This document shows, piece by piece, positions 35,495 through 45,220 of a stretch of 64,000 nt of DNA; position 1 is the first letter of the stretch, and every line of letters begins with the position of its first letter. The DNA comes from Azospirillum oleiclasticum (lineage in GTDB: Bacteria > Pseudomonadota > Alphaproteobacteria > Azospirillales > Azospirillaceae): positions 1 through 64,000 of the forward strand of contig NZ_JABFFR010000023.1 in NCBI RefSeq assembly GCF_013423485.1, written 5' to 3'. The translations under genes and the position numbers were made by a program. Under the pieces are notes generated by a model. The model worked only from the letters and a program-made list of their open reading frames with translations. It was not told where the DNA came from and searched no databases.

Positions 35495-36565
35495 ATGGCC
35501 GAACGGCGCTCGCCGGAGTTCGTGCAGATGTCCACCGCGGCGGCGATCTCGCTGGGGATCAGCCCGGCGCGCATGCACCGCTGCGCCTGCACCCGCTGCC
35601 TGAACCTGCTGCTGACCTACCCGGAGGGCTGTCGCGCCAACTGCGCCTATTGCGGGCTGGCCCGCCACCGCGACGCCGAGCGGCGCTACGCCGACCGCAA
35701 CTTCATCCGGGTGGACTGGCCGACAGCACCACTGGCCGATGTGATCGACCGGGTGGAGGCGATGGGGGAGGCGGGTCCCTTCCACCGCATGTGCATCAGC
35801 ATGATCACCCACCCCCGCTCCGACGAGGACACCAAGACGGTGCTGGCGGCCTGGACCGCGCGTATCCCGCGCGGGCGCATCCCGGTCTCGATCCTGTCCA
35901 ACCCCACCACCATGACGCGGCGGGACGTGCAGGATCTGCACGACCTCGGCGCCGACATCTTCACCGTGGCGCTGGACGCCGCCAACCCCGACGTGTTCGC
36001 CGCCACCCGCGGCAAGGGGGTGGGCAGCCCGCACCGCTGGGACGGCTACTGGTCGGTGTTCGAGGACGCGCGCGCCATTTTCGGGCCGGGCCGCATCGGC
36101 ATGCACCTGATCGTCGGGCTGGGGGAGAGCGACCGCGACATTCTCGGGCTGTCGGCGGACCTCACCCGCATGGGCGGGCACAGCCACCTGTTCTGCTTCT
36201 TCCCGGAGGCCGGATCGCTGCTCGACCACCGGCCGGCGCCGCCGCGCGAGCGCTGGCGCCGCGTGCAGCTCGCCCGCTACCTGATCGAGTACCGCGCCCA
36301 TCCCTTCGAGGCGCTGGGCTTCGACGGGGACGGGGCTCTGGTGGATTTCGGCATGGACCCCGAGGAGCTGGCCGCGGTGGTGGCGACCGGTGTGCCCTTC
36401 CGCACGTCGGGCTGTCCGGGGAAGGAGCGCGACGACGTGTCGGCCTGCGACCGCCCCTACGGCGACAGCCCGCCCGGCGACATCGCCAGCTACCCCTTCC
36501 AGCCCAACGGCGGCGACCTGCGCCGCATCCGCCGCCAACTCGGCCCAGCGGGAGCCCACCCATGA
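35495..36565 (+). CDS. Radical SAM protein, LipS1-like (putative lipoyl synthase component)
   Basis: This 356-residue radical SAM enzyme has its cluster motif at Cys46-Cys50-Cys53 (CRANCAYCGLARHR). Three extra N-terminal Cys (30, 32 and 35 in HRCACTRC) and C-terminal Cys in SGCPGKERDDVSACDRP could ligate a second, sacrificial Fe-S cluster as in lipoyl synthases. GMHLIVGLGESDRDIL and FCFFPEAGS are typical barrel segments. A very strong ribosome site (GGGGAGGGGGAGGGG) precedes ATG 35495. It overlaps the ligase gene by four bases. With its neighbour it probably forms the LipS1/LipS2 pair that completes lipoyl groups on the carrier protein encoded at 50192. Confidence 0.72.
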   Translation: MAERRSPEFVQMSTAAAISLGISPARMHRCACTRCLNLLLTYPEGCRANCAYCGLARHRDAERRYADRNFIRVDWPTAPLADVIDRVEAMGEAGPFHRMCISMITHPRSDEDTKTVLAAWTARIPRGRIPVSILSNPTTMTRRDVQDLHDLGADIFTVALDAANPDVFAATRGKGVGSPHRWDGYWSVFEDARAIFGPGRIGMHLIVGLGESDRDILGLSADLTRMGGHSHLFCFFPEAGSLLDHRPAPPRERWRRVQLARYLIEYRAHPFEALGFDGDGALVDFGMDPEELAAVVATGVPFRTSGCPGKERDDVSACDRPYGDSPPGDIASYPFQPNGGDLRRIRRQLGPAGAHP

Positions 36566-37641
36566 CCCGCCGCCCGATCCGTGTCGTCGATTCCGGCGTT
36601 CGCCGGCCGACCTGGCACCTGTCCGCCTCCGCCGCTCTGGCCGAGGGGCACCGCGCCGGCACCACGCCGGACACGTTGCGGCTCCAGAGCTTTCCACCCT
36701 GCGCGCTGGTCGGGCGCCATCAGATCCTGGAGCGGGAGGTCGACGGCGCGTGGTGCGCCGCCAACGACGTGACGGTGGCGAGGCGGATCACCGGCGGCGG
36801 GGCGATCGTGATGGCGCCGGGGATCCTCGGCTGGGAACTTCTGCTGCCCGCCGCCCTGTTCCCCGGCGGGCTGGGGGAGGCGGCGGAGCGCATCGGCGGC
36901 GCGGTCGCCGCCGGCCTGTCGGGCCTCGGCGTCGATGCGCGGTTCCGGCCCCGCAACGATGTCGAGGTGGGTGGTCGCAAGATCAGCGGCATGGGCGGCT
37001 GGTTCGACGGGCCGACCCTGCTCTACCAGGGCACGGTGCTGGTCCAGCTTGATCGCAAGCTGATCGGCCGGGCGCTGCGCTGGCCGGGGGAGAAGCTGGG
37101 CCGGCACGGCGCCGCCGCCATCGAGGACCGGGTGAGCGACCTGGAAACGCTGCTCGGCGCACCGGTGCCGATGGTGACCGTCGTGGAGGCGCTGGTCGGC
37201 GGGCTGGCCGACGGGCTGGGGCTCGATCCCGTTCCCGGCATCCTGAGGGCGGCGGAAGAAGCGTCGGCCGATGCGGTGGAGCGCCATGAGGTGGGAACGC
37301 CGGACTTCATCGCCGGCCCCGCCCCGCCCTCCGGAGACGGCGTGCTCAGCCAGACACGGCGCACGCCCGGCGGCCTGCTGCGGGCGCATCTGAAGCCGCG
37401 GCCGGGCGGTGATGGGATGATCGAGACGGTGCTGTTCACCGGTGACGGTTTCGTCAACCCGCCGCGCACGTTGGCCGACCTGGAAGCGGCGTTGAAGGAC
37501 ACGTCCATGCAGGGGTGCGTGGAGCGCGCCCGCGCGATGCTGGCGGCGTCCGGGGCCAGCTTTCTCGGCTGCTCGTCCGACGACCTGCTGGCCCTGCTGC
37601 AGGAACTTGTCGACGCCCACCGAAACCGGGAGACCGTGTGA
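36562..37641 (+). CDS. Fused lipoate/octanoate-protein ligase, sLpl(AB)-like
   Basis: This 359-residue protein has a BPL/LplA/LipB catalytic domain (residues 15-220) with the RRITGGGAIV motif (75-84) and the catalytic Lys140 in GGRKISGMGG. A C-terminal LplB-type accessory domain follows (about 310-355), recognised by GGLLRAHLKPRPGG, TGDGFVNPP and LEAALKD. Such fused ligases attach octanoate or lipoate to a dedicated lipoyl carrier. Between the radical SAM pair and a DsrE-like protein it is the third member of the cassette. No second carrier such as E2 dehydrogenase subunits is nearby. Confidence 0.78.
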   Translation: MTRRPIRVVDSGVRRPTWHLSASAALAEGHRAGTTPDTLRLQSFPPCALVGRHQILEREVDGAWCAANDVTVARRITGGGAIVMAPGILGWELLLPAALFPGGLGEAAERIGGAVAAGLSGLGVDARFRPRNDVEVGGRKISGMGGWFDGPTLLYQGTVLVQLDRKLIGRALRWPGEKLGRHGAAAIEDRVSDLETLLGAPVPMVTVVEALVGGLADGLGLDPVPGILRAAEEASADAVERHEVGTPDFIAGPAPPSGDGVLSQTRRTPGGLLRAHLKPRPGGDGMIETVLFTGDGFVNPPRTLADLEAALKDTSMQGCVERARAMLAASGASFLGCSSDDLLALLQELVDAHRNRETV

Positions 37642-38018
37642 TGCCGCGCCGCCTGCTGATCGTGTTGGTCAACACCGACGCCCGCAACCACGAGGAGCTG
37701 GGCGCGCCCTTCTACCACGCGGCCACCGCCGCCGCGATGGATTACGAGGTGGACGTGGTCTGCACCGCGACCGCCGGCAAGCTGATGCGCCGCGGCGTGG
37801 CGGAGACGCTGTTCGCGAAGCCCGGCTCCGGCAAGTCGGTGCATGACTGGATCCGCGACGCCCACGAGCTGGGCGCCCGCTTCTGGGCCTGCCCCGCCAA
37901 CCTGGAGCTGTTCGGCATGGGCGAAGCCGACCTGATCCCCGAATGCGCCGGCCTGATGGGGGCCGCCACCCTGATCGCCTTGACCATGGACGACGACGTG
38001 CGGGTGCTGAGTTACTGA
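37641..38018 (+). CDS. DsrE-family sulfur-carrier-like protein
   Basis: This 125-residue protein of the DsrE/peroxiredoxin-like fold starts PRRLLIVLVNTDARNHEELGAP. Cys41 (VVCTATAG), Cys84 (FWACPANLELFGM) and Cys102 (PECAGLMG) are visible; Cys84 lies where DsrE2/DsrE3 proteins carry their reactive Cys. These proteins accept and pass on persulfide sulfur. It overlaps the ligase gene by one base and sits 35 bp before selD. It may donate sulfur to the lipoyl synthases, or handle selenium given the neighbour; both are inferred. Confidence 0.72.
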   Translation: MPRRLLIVLVNTDARNHEELGAPFYHAATAAAMDYEVDVVCTATAGKLMRRGVAETLFAKPGSGKSVHDWIRDAHELGARFWACPANLELFGMGEADLIPECAGLMGAATLIALTMDDDVRVLSY

Positions 38019-38053
38019 GCCGCCGCCGGGAAGAATGACAAGGGAGGGAGCCG

Positions 38054-39100
38054 ATGACCGAAACCGCTGTCCGCCTCACCGAGCTGGCCCATGGCGGGGG
38101 CTGTGGGTGCAAGATCGCGCCGGCGTTGCTTCAGGAGATCCTGGCGACGCTGCCGGGGCAGGTGGTGCCGCCGGAGCTGCTGGTGGACGCGGCCACCGCC
38201 GACGACGCCGCGGTCTACCGGCTGAACGACGCGCAGGCCATCGTCGCCACCACCGATTTCTTCATGCCGGTGGTGGACGATCCCTTCGATTTCGGGCGCA
38301 TCGCCGCGACCAACGCGCTGTCCGACGTCTACGCCATGGGCGGGCGGCCGATCCTGGCGCTGGCGGTGGTCGGCATGCCCATCGACCGGCTGCCGCCGGC
38401 CACCATCCGCCGCATCCTGGAAGGCGGGCAGGCGGTGTGCGCGGCGGCCGGGGTGGTGGTGGCGGGCGGCCATTCCATCGATTCGAAGGAGCCCATCTAC
38501 GGGCTGGTGGCGCTGGGGGTCGTGCACCCCGACCGCATCAAGCGCAACAGCACGGCGCGCGCCGGCGATGTGCTGGTGCTGGGCAAACCGCTGGGCATCG
38601 GCGTCTACAGCGCGGCGCTGAAGAAGGGGGTGCTGCAGGCCACCTCCTACGCCGCGATGATCGACAGCACCACGCGGCTCAACACGCCGGGCGCCGACCT
38701 CGCGGCGCTGGAGGGCGTGCACGCCGTCACCGACGTCACCGGCTTCGGGCTGCTGGGGCATCTGCTGGAGGTGTGCCGCGGGTCGGGTGTGTCGGCGGAT
38801 GTCCGCTTCGACGACCTGCCTTTCTTCCCGGACACGGCAGCGCTGGCGGAGGCCGGGCACACCACCGGCGCCTCGACGCGGAACTGGGCCAGCTACGGCG
38901 ACGGGGTGGTGCTCCCCGGCGGCTGGCCGGAGGTGCGGCGCAAGCTGCTGACCGACCCGCAGACCAGCGGCGGCCTGCTGGTCGCCTGCGCCCCCGGTTC
39001 GGTGGACGAGGTGCTGGGCGTGTTCCGCGCGCACGGCCACGGTGCGGCGCGGGTGGTCGGCACCCTGGCGGAGGGGCCGGCAGCCGTCCGCGTGGTGTGA
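38054..39100 (+). CDS. selD: Selenide, water dikinase (selenophosphate synthetase)
   Basis: This 348-residue AIRS/PurM-like enzyme makes selenophosphate from selenide and ATP. The N-terminal active-site motif is HGGGCGCKI, with Cys17 and Lys20 as in Escherichia coli; Cys rather than Sec is present at the catalytic position. ATTDFFMPVVDDPFDFGRIAATNALSD supplies the metal/ATP Asp residues and VTDVTGFGLLGH and DPQTSGGLL are conserved. A strong AAGGGAGGGAG ribosome site precedes the ATG. It is transcribed with the lipoate cassette and is convergent, at 7 bp, with the desulfurase gene. Its product feeds SelA. Confidence 0.96.
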   Translation: MTETAVRLTELAHGGGCGCKIAPALLQEILATLPGQVVPPELLVDAATADDAAVYRLNDAQAIVATTDFFMPVVDDPFDFGRIAATNALSDVYAMGGRPILALAVVGMPIDRLPPATIRRILEGGQAVCAAAGVVVAGGHSIDSKEPIYGLVALGVVHPDRIKRNSTARAGDVLVLGKPLGIGVYSAALKKGVLQATSYAAMIDSTTRLNTPGADLAALEGVHAVTDVTGFGLLGHLLEVCRGSGVSADVRFDDLPFFPDTAALAEAGHTTGASTRNWASYGDGVVLPGGWPEVRRKLLTDPQTSGGLLVACAPGSVDEVLGVFRAHGHGAARVVGTLAEGPAAVRVV

Positions 39101-39107
39101 GCGTGCG

Positions 39108-40250
39108 TCAACCGCCGCGGCAGGATCGCCACGCGGCGGCCAGCGCGGCGGCGGCGCGTTCCACCTCCGCCGGGCCGGTGAGGCGCCCGAGCGACAGGCG
39201 CACGGCGCCCAGCGCCTCGGCCGGCGGGATGCCCATCGCCAGCAGCACGGCGGAGGGCTGCGGGTCGCCGGCGTGGCAGGCGGAGCCGGTGGAGGCCATC
39301 ACCTCGGGTGCCGCGGCCAACACATCGTTGCCGTGCACGCCGGGAAACAGCAGGCTCAGCGTGTTGGGAAGCCGATCCGTCGGATGGCCCAGCACCCGGA
39401 GGCCCGGCACCGCGTCGGCAAGACGCCACTGCAGGTCGCCGCGCAGCGCGTCCAGGCGCACCGCCTCCTCCGCCAGACGCCCGGCGGCGAGCCGGCAGGC
39501 GGTGCCGAGCCCGACGATGTAGGGCACGTTTTCCGTGCCGGGGCGGCGGCCTCCCTCCTGCCCGGCGCCGTCCACCAGTGGATCCAGCCGGACGCCGCGG
39601 CGGACATACAGGGCGCCGACGCCCTTGGGCGCGTACAGCTTGTGGCCGGCGATGGTGAGCAGATCGACACCCAGCGCCGCCACATCCACCGGCACCTTGC
39701 CCAGGGACTGCGCGGCGTCGGCGTGGCAGAGCGCGCCATGGCGCCGGGCCAGCGTGGCGAGTTCGGTGATCGGCTGGAGCGTGCCCAACTCGTTCTGCGC
39801 GTGGATGGCCGTCACCAGGGCGGTGCCCGCATCGATCAGTCGTTCCGCCGCGTCCAGCGCCACGCGGCCGGTGCCGTCCACCGGCAGCCGCTCCACCGAA
39901 AAGCCGGCGGCGGTGAGGCGCCGGCAGGGCTTTTCGGTGGCCGGATGCTCCACCGTGGTGGTGACGATCCGCCGCCGTTCCGGCGGAGCCATGGCCGCGG
40001 CACCGCGGATGGCGTGGTTGCTCGATTCCGTGCCGCCGCCGGTGAACAGGATCTCGTCGGGGGCGGCGCCGATCAGGGCCGCCACCGCCGCCCGTGCCGC
40101 CTCCACCGCGTCGTGCGCGCGTCGGCCCAGCGGGTAGGCGCTCGACGGGTTGCCGAACTCCCCGCGCAGAAAGGGCAACATGGCGTCCAGAACCGCCGGA
40201 TCGACCGGTGTGGTTGCATTGTGATCCAGATAGACGGCGTTGTCGGTCAC
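39108..40250 (-). CDS. NifS/IscS-type cysteine desulfurase
   Basis: This 380-residue class V PLP enzyme starts VYLDHNATTPVDPAV. It has the PLP Lys in TIAGHKLYAPKGVGAL, EGGRRPGTENV in the active site, and the reactive Cys on a mobile loop in MASTGSACHAGDPQPS. It mobilises sulfur from cysteine as persulfide, or selenium from selenocysteine. The position back-to-back with selD and beside the selenocysteine formate dehydrogenase suggests Se or S supply to SelD, FdhA maturation or the lipoate cassette. I chose GTG 40250 because AAGGAAGG lies just upstream and the family begins there; an ATG 15 codons earlier adds unlike sequence. Confidence 0.85.
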   Translation of the reverse strand: MTDNAVYLDHNATTPVDPAVLDAMLPFLRGEFGNPSSAYPLGRRAHDAVEAARAAVAALIGAAPDEILFTGGGTESSNHAIRGAAAMAPPERRRIVTTTVEHPATEKPCRRLTAAGFSVERLPVDGTGRVALDAAERLIDAGTALVTAIHAQNELGTLQPITELATLARRHGALCHADAAQSLGKVPVDVAALGVDLLTIAGHKLYAPKGVGALYVRRGVRLDPLVDGAGQEGGRRPGTENVPYIVGLGTACRLAAGRLAEEAVRLDALRGDLQWRLADAVPGLRVLGHPTDRLPNTLSLLFPGVHGNDVLAAAPEVMASTGSACHAGDPQPSAVLLAMGIPPAEALGAVRLSLGRLTGPAEVERAAAALAAAWRSCRGG

Positions 40251-40493
40251 GCTTCGGATCCTTCCTTGTCCGGGCGCATGCCGATAGTTGCGCATGCCGC
40301 CGCCTGCGACACTTTCGCTGCTGGTAGCGATCTTTACAGCGCCGCGCCGAATTTGCTAGTCTTACAAGCAGTTCGAAGACGCGCAAAAACCATAAAGAAG
40401 ATGGCGTTGTGTTGCGGCCCCCCGGACCGGGGGCAGGGGGAGGTCTCGATGGGGTGCCGGTCCGGCGCCCCTCGTCAAGGAGGACACACACCG

Positions 40494-43400
40494 ATGAACA
40501 TGCAACTCTCACGACGGCAGCTCCTGAAGCTGACGGGCGCGGGGGCGGCGGGTTCGGCGCTCGGGGCGTTCGGCTTCGGCGGAGCGGAGGAGGCGATGGC
40601 GCAAGCCGTCCGTCCGTTCAAGCTGGCGCGCGCGACCGAGACGCGGAACACCTGTCCCTACTGCTCCGTCAGTTGCGGAATGATCCTGTACAGCCTTGGC
40701 GACCGCTCCAAGAACGCCAGGTCCGAGATCTTCCATGTCGAGGGCGATCCCGACAACCCCGTCAACCGCGGTACGCTGTGCCCGAAGGGTGCCGGCGTGC
40801 TCGACTTCATCCGCGCCAAGACGCGGGTGAAGCACCCGATGTACCGGGCCCCCGGCACGGCGGCGTTCAAGCAGGTCTCCTGGGATTGGGCGATGGACCG
40901 CATCGCCACCCTGATGAAGGAGGACCGCGACCGCAACTTCATCGCGGCCAACAAGGACGGGGTCACGGTCAACCGCTGGACCACCACCGGGTTCCTGGCC
41001 GGCTGCGCCACCTCGAACGAGGCGGGCTGGCTGACCTGGAAGGTGACCCGCGGTCTCGGCCTCATCCAGGTGGACAACCAGGCCCGCATCTGACACGCCC
41101 CGACGGTGGCCAGTCTGGCTCCGACATTCGGTCGCGGTGCGATGACGAACTCCTGGACGGACATCAAGAACGCCGACATCGTCCTCGTCATGGGCGGCAA
41201 TGCCGCCGAAGCGCATCCCTGTGGTTTCAAGTGGGTCGCGGAAGCGAAGGCCCACAACAACGCGCGCCTCGTCGTGGTGGACCCGCGCTTCACCCGCTCG
41301 GCCGCCGTGTCCGACTATTACTGCCCGATCCGGGCGGGTACGGACACCGCCTATCTGCTCGGCGTCATCAACTATCTGCTGACGACCGGAAAGTATCACG
41401 CAGAGTATGTGAAGCATTTCACCAACGCGTCCTACATCGTCAAGGACACCTTCGCCTTCAATCCCGAGGAGGGGTTGTATTCCGGCTACAACGCCGAACG
41501 CCGCACCTATGACCGGTCAAGCTGGGACTACGAGATGGGGGAGGACGGCTTTGCCGTTCGCGACCTCACGCTCGAACACCCGCGCTCGGTCTTTCAGCTC
41601 CTGAAGCAGCACGTCTCCCGCTACACGCCGGAAATGGTGGAGCGGATCTGCGGGTCGCCCAAGGACAAGTTCCTGAAGGTGTGCGAGTACATCGGTTCCA
41701 CCGGCAACGGTGAGAAGTCGATGACGATCATGTACGCGCTGGGCTGGACGCAGCACAGCTATGGGTCGCAGACCATCCGCACGGCCGGCATGCTCCAGCT
41801 CATGCTGGGCAACATGGGCGTTCCGGGCGGTGGGGTGAACGCGTTGCGCGGCCATTCCAACGTGCAGGGTCTGACCGACATCGGTCTGCTGTCGCAGAGC
41901 ACGCCCGGCTATCTGGCGATGCCCACCGACCGCGAGCCGACGCTGGCGTCCCATTTCGCCAACCGCGACTTCCGCCCGCTGCAGGCCAACCAGATCAGCT
42001 TCTGGCAGAACTACAACAAGTTCTACGTCAGCCTGCTGAAGGCCATGTACGGGACGGCCGCCACCAAGGACAACGAGTTCGGCTACGCCTGGCTTCCCAA
42101 GATCGACAAGGTCTACGACACGCTGCAGCAGTTCGAGCTGATGCACCAGGGCCAGATGAATGGTTACATCTGCCAGGGCTTCAACCCGCTGCTGTCGGTG
42201 CCCAACAAGAACAAGATGCGGGCGGCGCTGTCGAAGCTGAAGTTCCTGGTGTCCATCGACCCGCTGGAGACGGAGACCGCGCGCTTCTGGGAGAACCATG
42301 GGGAGTTCAACGACATCGACTCCGCCAAGGTGCAGACCGAGGTGTTCATGCTGCCCTCGACCTGCTTCGCGGAGGACGAGGGGAGCTTCACCAACTCCAG
42401 CCGTACGCTCAACTGGCGCTGGAAGGCGGCGGACGGTCCCGGCGAATCGCGCACGGACACGGTCATCATGGCCGACCTGTTCCTGCGCATCCGCGACCTG
42501 TACGCCAAGAACGGCGGTGCCGTACCCGAGCCGATCCAGAACCTCGACTGGAACTACGTCCAGGCCCGCAACCCGAGCCCGGACGAGCTGCTGCGCGAGC
42601 TGAACGGCAAGGCGCTCGCGGATCTGAAGGACCCCACCGACCCCACAAAGATCCTGCGCCGGGCCGGGGAGCAGGTCGACGGTTTCGCCCAGCTCCGCGA
42701 CGACGGTTCCACCATGAGCGGGTGCTGGATCTATTCAGGGGCGTACACCGAAGCGGGCAACATGACCGCCCGCCGCGACAACACGGACCCCAGCGGGCTG
42801 GGCGTGCACCCGAAATGGGGCTTCGCGTGGCCGGCCAACCGCCGCGTGCTCTACAACAGGGCCTCGTCGGATCCCAACGGCAAGCCGTGGAGCGCCAGGA
42901 AGCAGTACATCCACTGGAACGGCTCTCGCTGGGTCGGACCCGACGTGCCGGACTACGCGCCGACGCTGTCGCCCGAGAGGGCGGCCGGACCCTTCATCAT
43001 GAACGCGGAGGGCGTGTCCCGCCTGTTCGCGCGCAAGCTGATGGCGGAAGGGCCGTTCCCCGAACATTACGAGCCGTTCGAAAGTCCGGTCGCCAACGTC
43101 CTGCACCCCAAGACCCCGACGAACCCCGCGGCCCGGGTGTTTAAGGGCGACATGGAGGTGTTCGGCACGGCGAAGGACTTCCCCTACGTCGCCACCACCT
43201 ACCGCCTGACCGAGCATTTCCATTACTGGACCAAGCACGTGAAGCTCAACGCGATCGTGCAGCCCGAGTTCTTCGTCGAGATCTCCCCGGATCTGGCGCG
43301 GGAAAAAGGCATCCAGAACGGCGGCTGGGTCCGCGTCTTCTCCAACCGCGGGTCGGTGAAGGCGAAAGCGGTCGTCACCAAGCGCATCCCGGTGCTGAAG

Positions 43401-43586
43401 GTGGACGGCAAGACGGTGCACACCGTCGGCATGCCGATCCATTTCGGCTTCATCGGCGAGACCAAGAAGAGCTTCGGCGTCAACACGCTGACGCCCTTCG
43501 TCGGCGACGCCAACACCCAGACGCCGGAATACAAGGCGTTCCTCGTCGACATCGAGCCGCTCGCCAGCGGCCCGGCTGTCTCTTAA
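40494..43586 (+). CDS. fdhA: Formate dehydrogenase major subunit, selenocysteine-containing
   Basis: This 1030-residue FdnG/FdoG-type molybdenum or tungsten bis-MGD enzyme oxidises formate to CO2 in the periplasm. The N-terminus has a twin-arginine signal (SRRQLLKLTG) with a hydrophobic core ending near AMA. The [4Fe-4S] site is CPYCSVSCGM plus CPKG. An in-frame TGA at 41091-41093 is residue 200 in the context DNQARI-Sec-HAPTVASLAP, which matches the E. coli FdnG Sec site, and the frame resumes without interruption. A conventional reading would split the gene at 41093. The ribosome site is AAGGAGG. It is followed by fdhB and fdhC. Insertion needs SelA, SelB, SelC and SelD, all encoded nearby. 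Confidence 0.95.
41091..41135 (+). promoter_or_regulatory. Sec UGA codon and bacterial SECIS hairpin
   Basis: Immediately after the UGA, the mRNA segment can fold into a stem-loop whose apex GGCCAGTCTGGCT closes a small loop (AGTCT) with GCC/GGC pairs. This corresponds to the SelB-binding loop of E. coli fdnG and fdhF in sequence and distance from the UGA. Confidence 0.8.
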
Positions 43587-43601
43587 GGGAGGGCAACGGT
43601 C

Positions 43602-44504
43602 ATGGCGACATTGCAATCCCTTGATCTCCAGCGCCGCTCCGCGACGTCCGGCACGCCGCCGGCCGCGCGCAAGACGCTGGAGGTGGCGAAGCTGATCGAC
43701 GTCTCCAAATGCATCGGCTGCAAGGCGTGCCAGGTGGCCTGCATGGAGTGGAACGACCTGCGCGAGGAGGTGGGCGAGGTCACCGGGGTCTACGACAACC
43801 CCCACGACCTCTCCCCCGCCACCTGGACGCTGATGCGCTTCACGGAGTGGGACAACCCGGACACCGGCAATCTGGAGTGGCTGATCCGCAAGGACGGCTG
43901 CATGCATTGCTCCGATCCCGGCTGTCTCAAGGCCTGTCCCGCGCCGGGTGCCATCGTCCAGTACTCCAACGGCATCGTCGACTTCGTTTCGGAGAACTGC
44001 ATCGGCTGCGGCTACTGCGTGAAGGGGTGTCCGTTCAACATCCCGCGCATCTCCAAGGCCGACAACAAGGCGTACAAGTGCACGCTCTGCTCCGACCGCG
44101 TGGCGGTCGGGCAGGCTCCGGCCTGCGTCAAGGCCTGCCCGACCCAGGCGCTCGTGTTCGGCTCCAAGGAGGACATGATCGCCCATGGCGAGGAGCGGGT
44201 GGCGGATCTGAAGTCGCGCGGCTACGACAAGGCGGGCGTCTATGATCCGGCCGGCGTCGGCGGCACCCACGTGATGTACGTGCTGCATCACGCGGACAAG
44301 CCCCCGATTTACGCCGGCCTTCCCCTGGCCCCGAAGATCAGCCCGCTGGTCGAGATGTGGAAGGGCCTGACCAAGAACGTCGGCCTGCTCGGGATCGGCT
44401 TCGCCGCGGTGTTCGGCTTCATGCACTACGTCGTGAACGGCCCGAACCGCGTCTCGGACGAGGATGAGCAGGCGGCGGCCAAACTGAAGGGGGACGGGAC
44501 ATGA
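43602..44504 (+). CDS. fdhB: Formate dehydrogenase iron-sulfur subunit
   Basis: This 300-residue FdnH/FdoH-type subunit passes electrons from FdhA to the cytochrome b. Four [4Fe-4S] clusters are indicated by [45 protein letters not shown] and [23 protein letters not shown] single membrane helix near residues 255-275 ([20 protein letters not shown]) anchors it on the periplasmic side. The start has an AAGGGAGGG ribosome site. It overlaps fdhC by four bases. Confidence 0.95.
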   Translation: MATLQSLDLQRRSATSGTPPAARKTLEVAKLIDVSKCIGCKACQVACMEWNDLREEVGEVTGVYDNPHDLSPATWTLMRFTEWDNPDTGNLEWLIRKDGCMHCSDPGCLKACPAPGAIVQYSNGIVDFVSENCIGCGYCVKGCPFNIPRISKADNKAYKCTLCSDRVAVGQAPACVKACPTQALVFGSKEDMIAHGEERVADLKSRGYDKAGVYDPAGVGGTHVMYVLHHADKPPIYAGLPLAPKISPLVEMWKGLTKNVGLLGIGFAAVFGFMHYVVNGPNRVSDEDEQAAAKLKGDGT

Positions 44505-45187
44505 CGGGCTCCCACTACCGCGACGAGCCGACCACGGTCAGCCGCTATTCCGCGGCGGCGCGGGTCAACCACTGGGTGACGGCGGCCAGCCTGATCCTGC
44601 TGGCGCTCAGCGGTCTGGCGCTGTTCCATCCGTCGCTGTTCTTCCTGACCGGTCTGTTCGGCGGCGGCGAGTACACGCGGATCATCCATCCCTGGATCGG
44701 CCTCGTGCTGCTGGTCAGCTTCGCCGGTCTGTTCCTGCGCTTCTGGCGGCTGAACCTCTGGGAACGTACGGACAATGTCTGGCTCGGCCGCGTGCGCGCC
44801 GTGCTGGCGGGCCGGGAGGAGGAGCTGCCGGAAGTTGGCAAGTACAACGCCGGGCAGAAGCTGGTCTTCTGGGGCATGTCGATCCTGATCATCGTGCTGT
44901 TCGTCAGCGGGGTGGGCATCTGGCGGTCCCAGTACCCGTTCCTGCGCGAGACGCTCGGCATCGTCATCCCCATCGACCAGCAGCGGCTTGCCGTTCTTGT
45001 GCACGCGCTGGCGGCGATCGGGGCGATCCTGATCTGGATCGTCCACGTCTACGCGGCGCTGTGGGTCAAGGGCACCGTCCGCGCGATGATGCGCGGTTCG
45101 GTGACCGGCGGCTGGGCGTGGCGTCACCACCGGCGCTGGCTGCGTGAGGAGGTCGGGGCAAGGACGCCCCGGCGTCCCGCGGAGTAG
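44501..45187 (+). CDS. fdhC: Formate dehydrogenase cytochrome b556 subunit
   Basis: This 228-residue FdnI/FdoI-like integral membrane protein has four helices ([54 protein letters not shown] and [20 protein letters not shown]). Haem-b ligand His candidates are in RVNHW, the second and the fourth helix. It takes electrons from FdhB and reduces quinone on the cytoplasmic side. The Arg/Trp-rich C-terminus is cytoplasmic. It is the last structural subunit; fdhE follows 33 bp later. Confidence 0.94.
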   Translation: MTGSHYRDEPTTVSRYSAAARVNHWVTAASLILLALSGLALFHPSLFFLTGLFGGGEYTRIIHPWIGLVLLVSFAGLFLRFWRLNLWERTDNVWLGRVRAVLAGREEELPEVGKYNAGQKLVFWGMSILIIVLFVSGVGIWRSQYPFLRETLGIVIPIDQQRLAVLVHALAAIGAILIWIVHVYAALWVKGTVRAMMRGSVTGGWAWRHHRRWLREEVGARTPRRPAE

Positions 45188-45220
45188 GCACGGAACCTGT
45201 CAGCAAACCAAGGAACGAAG

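Noticed and set aside
41106-43586. A separate formate dehydrogenase gene starting after the UGA
   Set aside because: The frame is continuous across TGA 41091-41093 with the conserved Sec context, and only the upstream part has the signal peptide and Fe-S motif, so it is one selenoprotein gene.
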